64,000 nucleotides of DNA, taken from positions 1 through 64,000 of the forward strand of contig DF237283.1 in assembly GCA_000708835.1 (NCBI GenBank), read 5' to 3'. The translations under genes and the position numbers were made by a program. A model generated the notes under the pieces. That model searched no databases and had not been told where the DNA came from. It saw only the letters and a program-made list of their open reading frames with translations. Shown here piece by piece: positions 1-13,000 of this stretch (position 1 is the stretch's first letter; each line of letters begins with the position of its first letter). The DNA is from Klebsormidium nitens. Lineage: Eukaryota; Streptophyta; Klebsormidiophyceae; Klebsormidiales; Klebsormidiaceae.

Positions 1-3000
1 GGTGATCCGGTGGCATTTCTAGTTCAATACAGAAGACCAACAACCGAGCTCTAACCGGACAAAAATTTGCTTTACGCTTTACAGTTACGTCTTACCACTA
101 GTAAAGCATAAAGCAGACCGTCATGACACCGTAAGGAAATGACCGTAATTTTAATGCGTTACACGGGGTCAACCGTAACTACGGCGTAATTACGACAGTA
201 ATTACGGCGACCGTAATCAGACCGTAATGTAAACCCAAAAGCCCTAAGTAGGATACAAGCTCCTGAGACCCTTAGACTTTGTCCCAATTACATTGAAAAC
301 TCCAGCTGACTGACATTCTACAGTGCTTGATATCAGTGGAGCTTATATCAGCTGATTACACTGTCCATCATAAATCTTGACACTTTTGTCTTCATGGATA
401 CATGACGTACTGCAGCGGCCTGTGTTTCTAACCAAACGTGTTCCCTGTGACATTCACACAGTTTTTGCATCAACATAATGCTGGGCATATTTTACGTTCA
501 TTTTGATATCATCTGAAGCTCCCGGTACAGCATAGATGGCGCCTGGCCGGCGTTAGAAAAGTCAAGCCGGTTATATGCGGTTAGTCACAAGGCTCGAGTT
601 ACCCTGATTTCGCAACTAGCACGCATATAACAGTTCTGCCTTAACCTTCGGGTTATGTCAGTCAGGATATCCTATGCAACTCAGTCAACATGGAATCGAG
701 ACCTATCCGTACGTCTCCAAGTTCTCCGGGCCCGGAGTCCCGGTGCGTTGGAAAGCCGCCACGTGTTAAAATGCTTTCGAATCGGACTTGGATTCCCGAC
801 TCCCGAGGACGGCTGGATGTGGTGGTCGCACAACTTCGACATTCAGATACCTACCCGGTATTCTGATATTTCTCAAATATCACAACTCTGACTAACATGC
901 CTGGGCATCGCAGAGTTGCCTCGTGCATGTTGAACGGTGCTCATTGAGCACCTTCGAACCTATTCAACTGCATTTGACCGGCTATGATTTGTTCACGCGC
1001 CAGGCGCTACCCATGCTGGAGCGGACTGAGTTTCATCGTCTAAATGCAATCAATCAGAATGATGATGCAATTCCTTGAAAATATATCACGTCATTTGTAC
1101 ATCAGATCAATGACGCGAGATGAAAATGAGCAAAACAGATGCAACAAGCCATTCTGCCTGTTTCTCTTACTGCAACTTCGTACTGACTCAAATGTCTAGT
1201 AATGGGCAGTTCCACAACCCGGAATCATTCTCTAATGCTGCTTACATGCAGGGCCAGCTCATATATCCCCTCACAATGTCATGCAGCATTTCATACAGTG
1301 TCGTGGCTGCGGGGTGGCTGCTCTACAATGCTAGACCCGAAAAATAATGGTTACGAGCAAGAATGAACAATCTGAGGACACCACGCTCATGAGCTGGAGA
1401 CATGGGACTCCTATACCTAGCGATGGTCGCCGGAGCGCGGGTGCCAAACCGCACGGCGGCCCCTGGGAGGCGGCGACGACCGTTACTTACGAGGAATTGA
1501 CAAACTTTTAACCCGCACGCGGCCTGACCCTTTGTGCGTTTGCGAGGGATCGAAGCCAGGCCCCTCGCAATCATTGACGTCATCATTTCATCACCAAGTG
1601 AAGGAGAAATCCCCACGCCTCAGCCGCTAGACCAAGCGTAGGATGACTAACAATATGGTTACGAGCATATTAAGCATTGGATGCCAGTGGGTGGGCGTGC
1701 ATTGTGATTATTGCCTGATTCAAGGGCATGCCTGTGACTGGCCCCATGTGACTTCTTTCCGTTGTATCATGTGCCCACCAAATTCAGCACAATCCCAGCC
1801 GACCCAATCTTGCACTGTGCTAGTTAGGACTACAAACATATCAAGGTCGACGAAGCTTTTAAACGTGGTCATGGACATCACACACATGACAGTTGGAAGC
1901 CTGTTCGAAACCCTGTGTGGCCTGAGGTCCTGCCAAGTATTAAGGGGTAGAGACGGGCCGTAGGTTCATTGGTGGTAGACACATTTATAGCTGGCCCAAA
2001 CGATCAAAGGTGCGTTGTTACTTGTTGCAACTGACGCGATTTAAAGTACGAGTGTCGTCCTGGAGCCGCAGACTCATATCGCCTGTTCTTGCGCGCACTC
2101 GTCGATTCGGATTCGTCCTCATCGTCGTTCTCCCTGTAATGACACTTTGGCTTTTAGCTGAGAAGCACGCTTTCTTTGTGCACTCTCTAGTGGATTGAAA
2201 TTACTTTCTGGATGAGAACTAAGCCAAAGCCTGCAGAACCAAGTTCCGCTTGCAGACGAGCGGACTGTCAAGCAAATCCCCCATACATATGCACGCAATC
2301 GTCTCTCAAAATATTCGAGCAGTAGACATCAAACGCCATCGGTCAGCGATGTCAAAGTTTGTTCTACTGCGGATACGTACACTTGACTAACAGACCGTCG
2401 CTCTTAGGTTCGCAGGAACTAGTGACGTCAGCAGATGTCAGGCAATAAGGACGCGTATCCGGTTGCTGACCCTCTCTGATTGCGACCGGCTATCCTTAGC
2501 AAGCTCACGTCAAACATGACAACTGGCTGGATTTCTAAAAGACTTGCACAAACGCTCCTTTGGAGGGGGAGGAAAAGAGAGCTCAACACAAGCTTAACAA
2601 GGATTAACTACAATCTCGGCCGGCTGAGCCATCAAACACCTTTTTGCCCGTTGACCACCGCAACAGCGACTAAAGCCGGCACAATTCTCCTGATTCCTGA
2701 CTGCCCTGACCCAATGCTTTGTCACTACTGCAACCCCGTACTGGGAGCGAAGAGCCTAAAGGCCTTACAGTTGGATGTCAGGTGCCTTTCTCCAGAACGT
2801 CAGGTGCTCATCTCAAGAACGCACCTGGCAAACCGCCCGGTCCAGAGTAACAAAGACGACGAGGAACGGAAACACGGGAACATTTAAGAAAGTGAGCGAT
2901 TACCGAAGGTCGCGCGACGGTTCAACGTTCAGGTTGGCCAAAGGAAAGAGCTGTCAGAGAAGGTTGTCACCAGAATAAAGAGCACATAGAAAGCAGAGGG

Positions 3001-3037
3001 AAAACAAACAGAAGAAAAACCGGAATGGAGTACTCAC
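1..3037. other. No recognised gene; upstream spacer
   Basis: Only short open frames occur here and none resembles a known protein or keeps a plausible exon structure. The 3' end or terminal exon of the RNase H2A gene may reach into the last few hundred bases. Visible structure includes a cluster of CCGTAAT and its reverse complement at 127-229, a repeated ATGGTTACGAGCA near 1347 and 1655, and two TGACGTCA palindromes at 1575 and 2423. Confidence 0.5.
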
Positions 3038-5848
3038 CATTGAACGTCCACACAAAGCTTGGCCACCAACGGTTTGCACGTGCCCCAGCTGAAGCGCACC
3101 AACGACGGGAAGCCAAACACGGGGTCCACGTTCGCCGCCAACCACGTCTTTGTCTCGGGGTCTGTAACCAGAAAATAAACCGGCTCGTTAGTGCTTCTTT
3201 GCGATTCGTAACCCAAGAAGATAACCCGGCTCGTTAGTGCTTCGTTCAGAGCATCGTGTTGGACTAATATGATCGAGCGTCTGCGGAAGACAAAGCTTTG
3301 CGGTTTCTCATACCAACAACGTAGTTCAAGAACCTCCAAAGGCGTCTTTGTCTCGGGGTCTGCAAACGAGGGAGGTAACGGCCCTTATCTCAACCTTGGA
3401 AAGCATGAAGCTTACTCAAGATGCACAAACCTTTGGTAAGTCGTTGAACACAGTTTGTCGATTGTCCACGACGTAATGGATATTGACGGACAGACGGCGA
3501 AGATAAGATATCGAAGACGGATCTTGAATACAAGGACTTCTCACCTGCCGGGTAGCCAGACCCAAACTGGCGCCCGTACTCGACACCTCTCTCTTCGAAC
3601 ACCCAGGCCCTCAACGCGCGATCTCTTGTTACCTAGAAGGAAGAGAGTATATTTTGCTTGAGCAGGAACTGCAAATACCCGTCGAGAGTCTGCTTCTCTG
3701 CGAGTATGGGCGAGGAACGCTCTTGGGAGAGGCCACCCCGAAGGAACAACGAGACTGCACACGTTATCCTTTTGGTGTTCAACCCGCTTGGCCGTTTGTT
3801 GAACAGCGGAGAAAAGAGGGATGGAGAGTGCGCTTACTGAGCCTAGCTAAGTAGCGGAGGCAGTTTATCCCCAGCTTCTATGCACACGTGCTCGATCTGA
3901 GTTTCTCCCGTTGGCTGGGTAGCAAGATCAAGACCGCTTTGCAATTGCATCTATGCGCTGTTCTTACGCGCAGGTCGAATAGAAAGTTGGACATTGAATG
4001 AACCTTTAAACCATCAGAACATGCCTCCGGACTGCTTCGACCGATCAAGAAAGTTTCGTACCTTTGCGACAATGCTGGCTGCACTGACAATTGGAAACAG
4101 GCTGTCGGCCTTCTTGCGCACGGTCATTCTGACCCCGGGAAATTTCTCGCTCAGTCGTTGCTCGTACTTCTCAGGATCGCCAACAGTATCGACGTAGACC
4201 TGGAGGAACGAAATAGGAGAGTCAATTTCACCTATGTACGTGGCTGATCGTTCAGAGAGTACAGACTTCGTCTCGCAACACCACTAGTAGGACTGGAAGC
4301 CCCAACTTTGATGAATAAAAGCGGCCCTACAATGGATTTTGAGTCGAGGGGCAAGATGAAGCAGAGAAAGCGGTTGCCAGCTGAACCGTTAGCCAAAAGT
4401 TGCTCCATCAGACCTGTATTGAGGAGACTGCCATGATCTGACGGGTCTTGTTCGCTGAGTATCGCGAAGAACCAGTCGTGTCTCAAGTCAACACGTACCT
4501 CAACCAGATTGACGCCTTTGTCGAGTGCCCCCCGGATTAATCCCATTGCTGAGTCGTGCGAGATGGCATTCAGACTTTTCTTCTCACTGCAAGAAAGGTT
4601 TTGAAAGGTTGAAAAGTGTCACGTTGAAGTATAACATCAAAGAAACCTGGTTGCTAACGAGGGATGTACCTGACCTGCCCGAAGCTCAGCCGTAAACCTT
4701 CAGAAAGAACCACAGCATTGGGGCAGCATGTGAGCTGCCTACTCCTAGCCCTTCTGTGTGCCTTTGAAAAGGTGGTGAGATCTCACCTTCGCAACATCTG
4801 AGATGACAGATCCTTTGCATGAATTACATCGGCTGCCCAGCCAATGGAGGTATCCTCCTTTAGCGCCTCAAAAAGAGTTTCTCGCTTTTCTTCTGTCAAT
4901 GTTTTGGAATCTGGTAGAAAGATGAGGAACGCCACATCAGATTGATAAGCTTAATCAATATCTGGGGGGATATGCAATTTCCAAGATCCACATTTAAAGC
5001 CAAGCAAGGCCCAGCATTGTTAGAAACTTTGCAAGTATGGTTCCTCCAAAACCATCGTGACATTCAGCATGCTTAGTACAACAAAACCAGGATCAAAACC
5101 AGGATTGAAAGCCAGGATTTAAAACAGAATTAAGTGCTGAAGGCCAAGTCTCAGTAACGGAATTTTTCTGCAAAAGTTTATGCAAGTCAGCCAGCAATCT
5201 GGGGTACTGACCTGCGAACTCCATGCCAGCTATCCTCGCTTTCTGTGACAAGGCACAAAACGCACACCCGTAAACCATCGGTCCTGCAGAAAGGCATTTT
5301 GTTTTGTCAGCTCATTGAAAAGTAAGGTGTTCCCTAGAACGAATATGTCTGCACCTCTGCCCTCCTGGGATAAGTACAAGGATGACATTCTGCTTTCACA
5401 CTTTGACTTGTGAGAATTTGAACGGAAGCAACTCTGGTGAATTCCTCTGTGGCTCCTCATGAGCCCCAATCTGGCTTGGAAATTATCACTCTTTCTAATG
5501 ATGTTTTCAAAGGAACGCACCCAAGATACATCAAGCCCAAGGGAGACACACTTTTGCAACCCAAAGCTGTGCAAAAGTGTGATTTAAACATATGAGACGG
5601 CTTCCAAATTATTGCACAGAGCTACTTGACACAACTTAAGCAGCTTGCTTGACACAACACATGAATATCTGTCTGCTCAGGCGAATCTGGTCATCTCCAA
5701 CCTCATGACAGACTTGGCCTCGAGGTTGCCACAATTGATGAATTGAGCACAGAGCCCCACCTAGTACTGGCCCTCTTCCTGCCTCATCGATGCCAAGAAT
5801 ACATGGCTCATTGAACCACGCAGGTTCTTCTCCTGTCCGTCCTTCCAT
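3038..5848 (-). CDS. RNASEH2A: Ribonuclease H2 subunit A (catalytic), 7 exons seen
   Basis: Cleaves the RNA strand of RNA/DNA hybrids and removes single ribonucleotides from DNA, as the catalytic subunit of the nuclear RNase H2 heterotrimer. Exons on the minus strand: 5848-5761, 5283-5212, 4910-4787, 4586-4499, 4199-4062, 3632-3545, 3161-3038; every junction keeps phase, giving about 240 codons. Motifs seen: [12 protein letters not shown] (first catalytic Asp and Glu), DSKTL, YVDTVGD (third Asp), [18 protein letters not shown] (fourth Asp), GSGYP (Tyr), and [14 protein letters not shown] near the C-terminus. The start is the Met just before the conserved block; the frame is open further upstream, so a longer N-terminus is possible. 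Exon 7 ends at a GTGAGT donor. The last exon is unresolved: the best candidate acceptor, near 2952, would add only a short tail; retaining the intron gives an immediate stop. The open, duplicated acceptor upstream of exon 7 is listed separately. Confidence 0.9.
3141..3366 (-). repeat. Duplicated 3' splice site and exon 7 start in RNase H2A
   Basis: The acceptor plus the first bases of exon 7 (CAG followed by ACCCCGAGACAAAGACG) occur twice, with exon-start bases at 3161 and 3359, exactly 198 bases apart. Between them CCGGCTCGTTAGTGCTTC is also repeated (near 3179 and 3225). The 198-base interval is open in the exon 7 frame. Confidence 0.85.
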
Positions 5849-7037
5849 TATAACCCCGGAGTAGACTTGTACAATGTAAACCTTGCTCGATGTGCAAGTG
5901 GCGGTACAAGAAGCCGCCCTGAATGACTTGTGCACGACGCGTCGGCTGCTAAAAGAGTAAAGTGCACCGGCCAACTTTGGATTGGTCGTACCACCGTCAG
6001 GTCTGAGCAGGTCTGAGCTGTCGCTCTTTTTAGCTTTAAGATTGATTGTCCAGGTATCTGCTCCGACTCTAAAGTAAAGTTGGCGGGACACTTGACATTA
6101 GCGTCCGTCAGTATGTGTGCAGCCAGAGGGTGTTCACATTAACTTGCCGTTGCCCACTTCTGGTCAAACGGCTGCAATGGTTTCCGTTGAATCTCAATCT
6201 GGCGAAGGGATCTGCCTGCCCAGTTGCTAGTCAAAGTCTGAGAGCGTAAAAGGTCTCAACGTCAACAAGAATGACAGCAGATGCCTCAAAATTTTCAGAG
6301 GTACGAGGGACAGAACGAACACATGAAATTGGGTCCCCCAAAGACGAAAAAGGACGGTGCAACTTGCAGGTCTCTACATTCTAGGTTTCAGTGCAGCTTT
6401 TGATAGCCACCGCATGTGCTCCAAACTGGAATTGGACGATCACTTTTCTTTGCTGCTGCATCCAAAAACTTTGAAAGCAAACCTCAACTGGCAGTGGCAG
6501 TGGCAACTTCAGAGTTTGAACCAAATGGCGGGCTTTGCTAGAACAGGGTTTGGTCCCTACCCTCAAAGGGTTAGGTATTTGGGTTTGTTTTGATAAGAAT
6601 TTGACATAATGTTAGCAATTTTTTTAACCAGGATCTAGTTACCTTTTAACCGGGGCCGGCTAGGCCACAGGGTCATTCCGCTTCAGACTCGCATTTGGTA
6701 CCGCACTCATTAACTGATTTGTTTAACCCGTCTTGCAAATGCGTAATCTGCGGCACCCAAGGGCTCCTGTAAACCGCCGGCGCTAGCTCACAATGAACAA
6801 GCACAAATAAGATCGATCAACACGGCGACGAGTGAGCAGGAACATGACTTTCGTGGTCGCTCGCACTTCCGAGTTCGGGGCGACCGCGTAGCCCCGCTTC
6901 CGAACGCCTGAAACTTGTAAGTTGAACTGCCTCCTTCCAAGCCCTCGTTTTCATCTGAACACCACCTTCCGATCATATCAAGACAGCGCTAGCTAGCTTT
7001 ATCATTTATGGTGTCGACTGTTGTGATGTGGCCATGA
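5849..7037. other. Divergent intergenic region (RNase H2A / Rpr2-like)
   Basis: About 1.2 kb between the start codons of two divergently transcribed genes, so it should hold both promoters. The region 5849-6091 is open in the RNase H2A frame and may be its 5' UTR or extra N-terminus. I see no further gene; the small frames at 6357-6593 and 6788-6976 resemble nothing I know. Confidence 0.5.
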
Positions 7038-10000
7038 ATGGCCACCGCCGTCCGTCAGCAGCGTAAGGACGTCCTTAGCACTCCAGCGGCTCAGCGGGCA
7101 GCGTTTCTGTGGAGAGCCGCGAATGCGCTGCTGCCAACTGCGCTGCCTGTGGCAAACAATCTGAGGCAAGCCAAAATGTTGACTGCATTGCAACGTTACG
7201 AGCCCTTTTTCACAACTTTCGTTTGTCTTGCATTTCCTGGCATTGCGTGTTTCTTGAGCTTTTGGAGGGCTACACTACGGTATCTCTACAAGCAAGCTTC
7301 GTGCATGGCATCTGCGTCTTTGCTGTGCATGATGGTGCGCCTCCACAATAATCGTGCTATCTAATGTAAAGGGTCTCATATTGAGTGAAGCTTTTGCCGA
7401 AGTAAGTTGAGCTTGTGCCCTTGTCCAACAATTGAAAGTCTCTCATTTATGAAGAGCAACCCCATGGATCTGGCTTCTTTCTGAAGCACATGGCTCTTAA
7501 CTCTTGAGATGAAAAGCCTTTGCCCACTGGGTTCTACAGCGCCTAGATTTTATACATCTTTCCTCATCTTCTCTTGAACGCTTATGAGCTTTTGCCACAC
7601 CAGACGGTTGCTTGCAGGAAGACTTTTGACAATGCAGGTTTTCTCCATGAAGTCAAGGCACAAATTGAGCGATGCAGTATTGTTATCAGCGAGAGAACCA
7701 TCCTGTGAAACAAGAACTTGGTTGGAAAGAGTTTTCCGATGTCATCTATCATTACCACCATTTGAATTTTTGTGAGGACACCTGCTGAGACATAACTCAT
7801 TTTCTAAGGTTTTGTTTCCATACCCAACTGCCAGTTCAACAAGGTTTGTTTCTTAGAAAACCCATCAAGATGCCAAGGCATATGTCTTGACTTTAATATA
7901 TTTGGTGTGCTATGCACAGATTATATTGTATGCTGAAAGGAGAATTGAAATCTTCTTCTGAACTTTTCATGAAAAGCTGAGACGTTAATGTACAGATTTA
8001 CAGAGCTCTGCAATGAAGGCAAGAGCCTCCTGTATGCACGAGTGAATCACGCCTTACCGCATTTGGAATCTGAACTTTCTCAATGCCGGTTTTGTACAGC
8101 ATTGGGGAAGCTGTTGCGACATTGCACATTTAATATCTCTTTCCGAAGCATGCTCAGTCCAACTGCCCTTTGCACTGTGTCTAATGGCCAATCAACCTGT
8201 CTTCTGCAGCGTTCAGCTCCGTCAACTTTGTGAAGCTCAGTCGGCCCCGCTCCCCAAGGGCGCCGACCAGCTCTCCTGTGCCCGTTGCGAAACTGCCCTG
8301 CTCCCGGGGGTAAACTGCAGAGTCCTCAGTGGCCGTCAAAAAAAGCATCCCGGCAGCCGGGCTGTCCTGTACCAGTGCTCGGTCTGCACGCACTCCGGCG
8401 CTTTCCCGGGCGCGAGCAGAGCCGCGGAAAGGAGCGCAAAAGCGGAGGAGGCGGCCCGAGAGCAGATCGAGCGCTTGGCGTCCGAAAGCGGTCCGAAAGC
8501 GGGCGTGGTTCCGGAGGGCGGGGCAAAGAGGAAACGGGCCAGGGGGAAAGTGCAAAGTCTGAGGGCGTTGGCTCAGAAAGCAGCGAAGCGGCCAGAGGAG
8601 CGGGCGGGGTTGGTTTTGGCGTCTGGGTCCGAGCCTAAACCTTCGGTTAAGCTTGTATCGGTGACTGCGGCTGAGGCTGAAGCTTCGGGTAATCTGGTGT
8701 TAGCACAGAGCTTGAACCCTCTGCAGGAATCACTCTTGGGCGAAGTCTCCACTGTGGTGACATCAGCGGTGACATCAGGGACGGTGGACGCTATCATGAC
8801 AGCTGGAGCGGGGCTTAGCAAGAACGACGACCGCAGCTCAGAGGGGGGGAAGATGCTGAGTGGAACGGAACCCCTCCCGGCGCTTGAGTCTGCCGAAGCA
8901 CCCCTCTTGAAAGTAGCCCCCGAAGGTGAACCCAAGACGGCCGATGTTTCATTTGAAGATCGACAACCTGCGCTGTATTCCTCTCTGGGTGAAGCGGCCG
9001 CAGCGCAGAATTGCACCGAGACGCCCCCGCTCGAAGTCCCCCTGCCCGAGAAACCCACCCCCCTAGTTCCTGCAGAAACCGCAAAGCCTGACACAAAGCC
9101 TGGGGTGTTTTTTCCTGCCGAAAAGGCCACACCGCAGCGGACAAAGCGTCCTGCCTCTCGGAGTGGGGGGCGGTCGGTTCTGGGGGCCTCCATGGCTGCG
9201 AAAGCTGGTCAGGGGGGGAAGGCAGCCCCCAGTTCTGCGAACCAGGGGGGCGATGACGAAGAGTCGCCGTACTCGAAAGTGGCCTCGCAAAGGGAGGTTG
9301 CAGAGGAGACTGCGCAACAGGGGGGAGGGATTGGCGAGCAACTTCAGAGTGGGGAAGAGGCAACTGCAGAACAAAATGCAGCTGGATTGCAAGAGACATC
9401 TGCCGGTATCCAGAGCAACAGGGGGGCCGAAAAGGGGGTGAATGAAGGGGCTTCGCAGGCAGCGGCAAAGGAGGAGAGAGGTGGCAGGGAAGATGTCCCA
9501 ACTAGCGAGGCTCTGCTCAAGCCCCCTGTCGCCCACCCTTCTGAAACCCCTGCTGATGAGCCCACAACCCAAAACGTTCCCCCTCCCAGCGAACCAGAGA
9601 GCAGCATCGACACTTCACTGCGCCGGTCCGCGCGCAAGCGGGGGGCGCCGAACGGCTCCGGAGCAGCCCCCCAGAAGGACGACACGGCGACCTCGTCCAA
9701 GGGGGCGGAGACGCCCAGTAGACGGTCACTTCGAAACGGGGGGGCTGCTTTGGCAGAGGCGACGACCCCCCTGAGGAGGTCCACACGGAGAGCGGGGTCT
9801 GTGGAGCCGGATGCGAAGAAAGCTGTGGCAACGCCGGGCAGGCGGTCAGGTCGGACTGGGGGGGTCGGCGAGGCTGGTGCGGAGCCCCCTGTTCCAAAAC
9901 CAACTCGGCGGGTGGGCAGCAGAGGTGTCTCTACTGAGCCCGAGGATGCCCCCCAGACGAGTGCAGCAGGGCGGGAAGAACTAGCGGCGGCTGAAAGAGG

Positions 10001-13000
10001 GACTGATGACAAGGAACAGGAAGGGGACGGAAAAGTGGAATCTGCCCTTGGAACGATAGCGGAGCTTCTGGAAGCGCCTTTGTCGACCTTTGACGCTTCC
10101 GAGGGGGTGGCGAGCGCCCTGGAAGTTTCCACCCAGGAGACGTTTGTGACTGCGACGCAGGAGAGCGTCCCCGGGGGAGAGTCTCAGTCGCAGACAAACA
10201 CCCCGTTGGAGGAAACGGAGACACAGCCTGTGCTGACGCAGGAAACAGATCCTGAAATGGAGGAGCTGACCCCCCCAGAACGAGAAGTGGGTCCGAGCGA
10301 GCAGGAAACAAGTCATACGGAGCCGGAAAGTGTGCCGATTTTGGCAGAGGAAGACATTCGGGGGGGGCCATTGGAAGGTGGGGTGTTTCCGAATACGGCG
10401 CTTGCTGAAGAAAGGACCGGAAGGGGAGCGGCGGAAGGAGGACTCGAGAAGGAGGAAGGAACGAAGGAAGACGAAGAGATGGCGGATGCAGATGTGCACG
10501 AACGAGAAGGAAAGGACGAAGGGGGAGAAAAGAGGGAAATGGAAGCCGTCGATTTGGGGGGGGCTTTGAGGACTGCGGAACAGGTCGCAGAGGAGATAAC
10601 GGTGGGGGAGATCGAAATGGGGGGCGGCGAACAAACGGCAGCAGAGAAGAGGGACAGCCTGCTGGAGCATGACGTGGAAGTGCCAGCTACGAAGCGCCGG
10701 AGGGGATCCCCCGAGGCGGACGATTCAACCGCCCCCACAGAAGCGGGCGTTTCTGTGGCCGAGCAAGAGCCGGGTCTCACCCAAACGATTGAGAATATGT
10801 TCACCGCTGTGGGGGGTTCTCCGGGCATCGAAACGGGGGGATTCTTTGCCACTGATTTTGGACCCCCTGCCGCAGCTGACGAGGTTCCAGTGGGGCAGAA
10901 CGGGCGTGAGACAGCGGACGGGGCGGGGGCCATCTCTAGGCTGGCCTCCGCAGAGTCGGCTGACGTCATGATGGCCTCTGCTGACGTCGAAACGCCCTCT
11001 GCTGACGTCGGAACGGCCGCTGCTGCCGTCAGACCGGCCTCCGCCCGTCTCCCGCCGCAGGCGATCGTCATCGAGGACGCCCTCGCGCTCGCTGACGGGC
11101 TGCTGACGTCACCGACGCTCGGCCTCGGGATCGAGGGCCACTTTCCGCCGACGCCGACGCCGGAGGGGCCGTGGAAAACTGCCGCAGCTGCAGGTGAACC
11201 TTTTGGCCAATCGCATCCGTCAGATTTGCAGACCAACTGTCAGCTTGGAACGCTTTATCGTGGTGGCCTTAGTAAGCGTGCTAACTGCAGTTACTGGTGA
11301 CAAGACTGACAACTTTTAAACCTTGTAAGCTTAGTTTCAAATTGGAACCTTAACCAGGTTTGGTCAAGGGAATGTGGCACAAATTTTGATATCGGCAGCC
11401 GACAGTACCGTATGAAAATGTCGTCTACGTCTTTGTCCATGTCAGTCAACGCAATACAGATCTGCTTATACAGTAGTGCTTTCTAAGACGAAGCTACTGG
11501 TATGTGTTTGCGCCTCATGCTGCAGTGTTCGTTGACACGAGAAAGTGCAACTGGGAGCAAAGAGAACTTAAGTTTGAAGAGAAGCAATGGGCATCTCTGC
11601 AGGTTGACGGAAAGGCGGTACAAGGTTCGCATGGAATCGACTAGGAGCAATCCTAGGCCTGACGATATAAGGATAGTCCAGGCTTTTCCGCAACAGTATT
11701 TGGACACATTCTAGAATCCGTTCTGGACAGAATGGACAATAATCCGGTCTTGCCTCCGCCTGAAAACAAGACACCTTCGATTCTTCCACAGGTGATGTCA
11801 TCGACACCCACGAACGCGTCGACGCTGACGTCAGCTTCGAGCCGGGCACTCAGCCTCTCGAGCAGGAGCACGAGGGCGGCGACACGGACCTGGAAGACGC
11901 TGACGTCATCCCGGATCGGGAGCGCGGCGCCCCATCACACACGCGCCGNNNNNNNNNNNNNNNNNNNNNNNNNNNNNNNNNNNNNNNNNNNNNNNNNNNN
12001 NNNNNNNNNNNNNNNNNNNNNNNNNNNNNNNNNNNNNNNNNNNNNNNNNNNNNNNNNNNNNNNNNNNNNNNNNNNNNNNNNNNNNNNNNNNNNNNNNNNN
12101 NNNNNNNNNNNNNNNNNNNNNNNNNNNNNNNNNNNNNNNNNNNNNNNNNNNNNNNNNNNNNNNNNNNNNNNNNNNNNNNNNNNNNNNNNNNNNNNNNNNN
12201 NNNNNNNNNNNNNNNNNNNNNNNNNNNNNNNNNNNNNNNNNNNNNNNNNNNNNNNNNNNNNNNNNNNNNNNNNNNNNNNNNNNNNNNNNNNNGGGCTGCC
12301 TGCCGAAGCAGAGGGGCAGTTCGAGCAGCGCTCTGGCGGGGGGGACCGCCAGCTGGCGAGCGGAGCGGATGCGACCGCCCCAGAAAGGTGCGTTGAGAGT
12401 TTGATGTCGGTAGCAACAGCCGCCTTTGCGTGAAAACCTTGCTTAGCAAGGGGGTTTGGGTGTCTCCAACGGCCTGCGGCGGTCGTTTCTATTGGTTCAG
12501 TCTCGCGGCATACGAGGTCATTCTCAGGTCCCTGTCTCTTGCACTCGATGATAGGCCAAAGGACATTGTCAATGCGATGCATACTGGATCTGCTGTCAAG
12601 ATTCAGGTCGCCTCTTCTACGAGAGCTACGAGCCGACCCAAGCTCATTGGGCTTAGCAAACGTCGGGAGTGGGCCAAACCCACTCTGCCTACTCTTATCT
12701 ATCGTTCACCAGCTCTTTCCCCCTTATGCAGTGCTCTGTGGACGGATAATCCAGACGCTCGCGAGGATCTTAATGGGCTGTCGCTGCAATCGCGGGCCGC
12801 AATAGAGAACGCAGCTCGTGTTCAAGCGGCTCAAAGGTACGTGGCAAGTCGGGAAGAAGACTTGCAGAACCTGACAGTGGATGTAGCCCGAGTAGAGGCG
12901 AGAAACAGGAGGTTAGAGGCGGAAAAGGAGAATCTAACGGCGGAAACGGCGGAGCTGAGGGCGGCCAGAGCGGAAACGGAAGCGGAAAGAGAGGCGGAAA

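Noticed and set aside
8184-8209. Met at 8184 as the start of the long zinc-ribbon frame
   Set aside because: These bases form a pyrimidine-rich acceptor ending in CTGCAG at 8209; the domain needs upstream residues, which exon 1 at 7038 supplies.
8573-11236. Several long minus-strand frames within 8.5-11.2 kb, 28.5-31.3 kb and 36.5-41.6 kb
   Set aside because: They are antisense shadows of GC-rich coding exons, with low-complexity Ser/Pro/Ala content and no domain.
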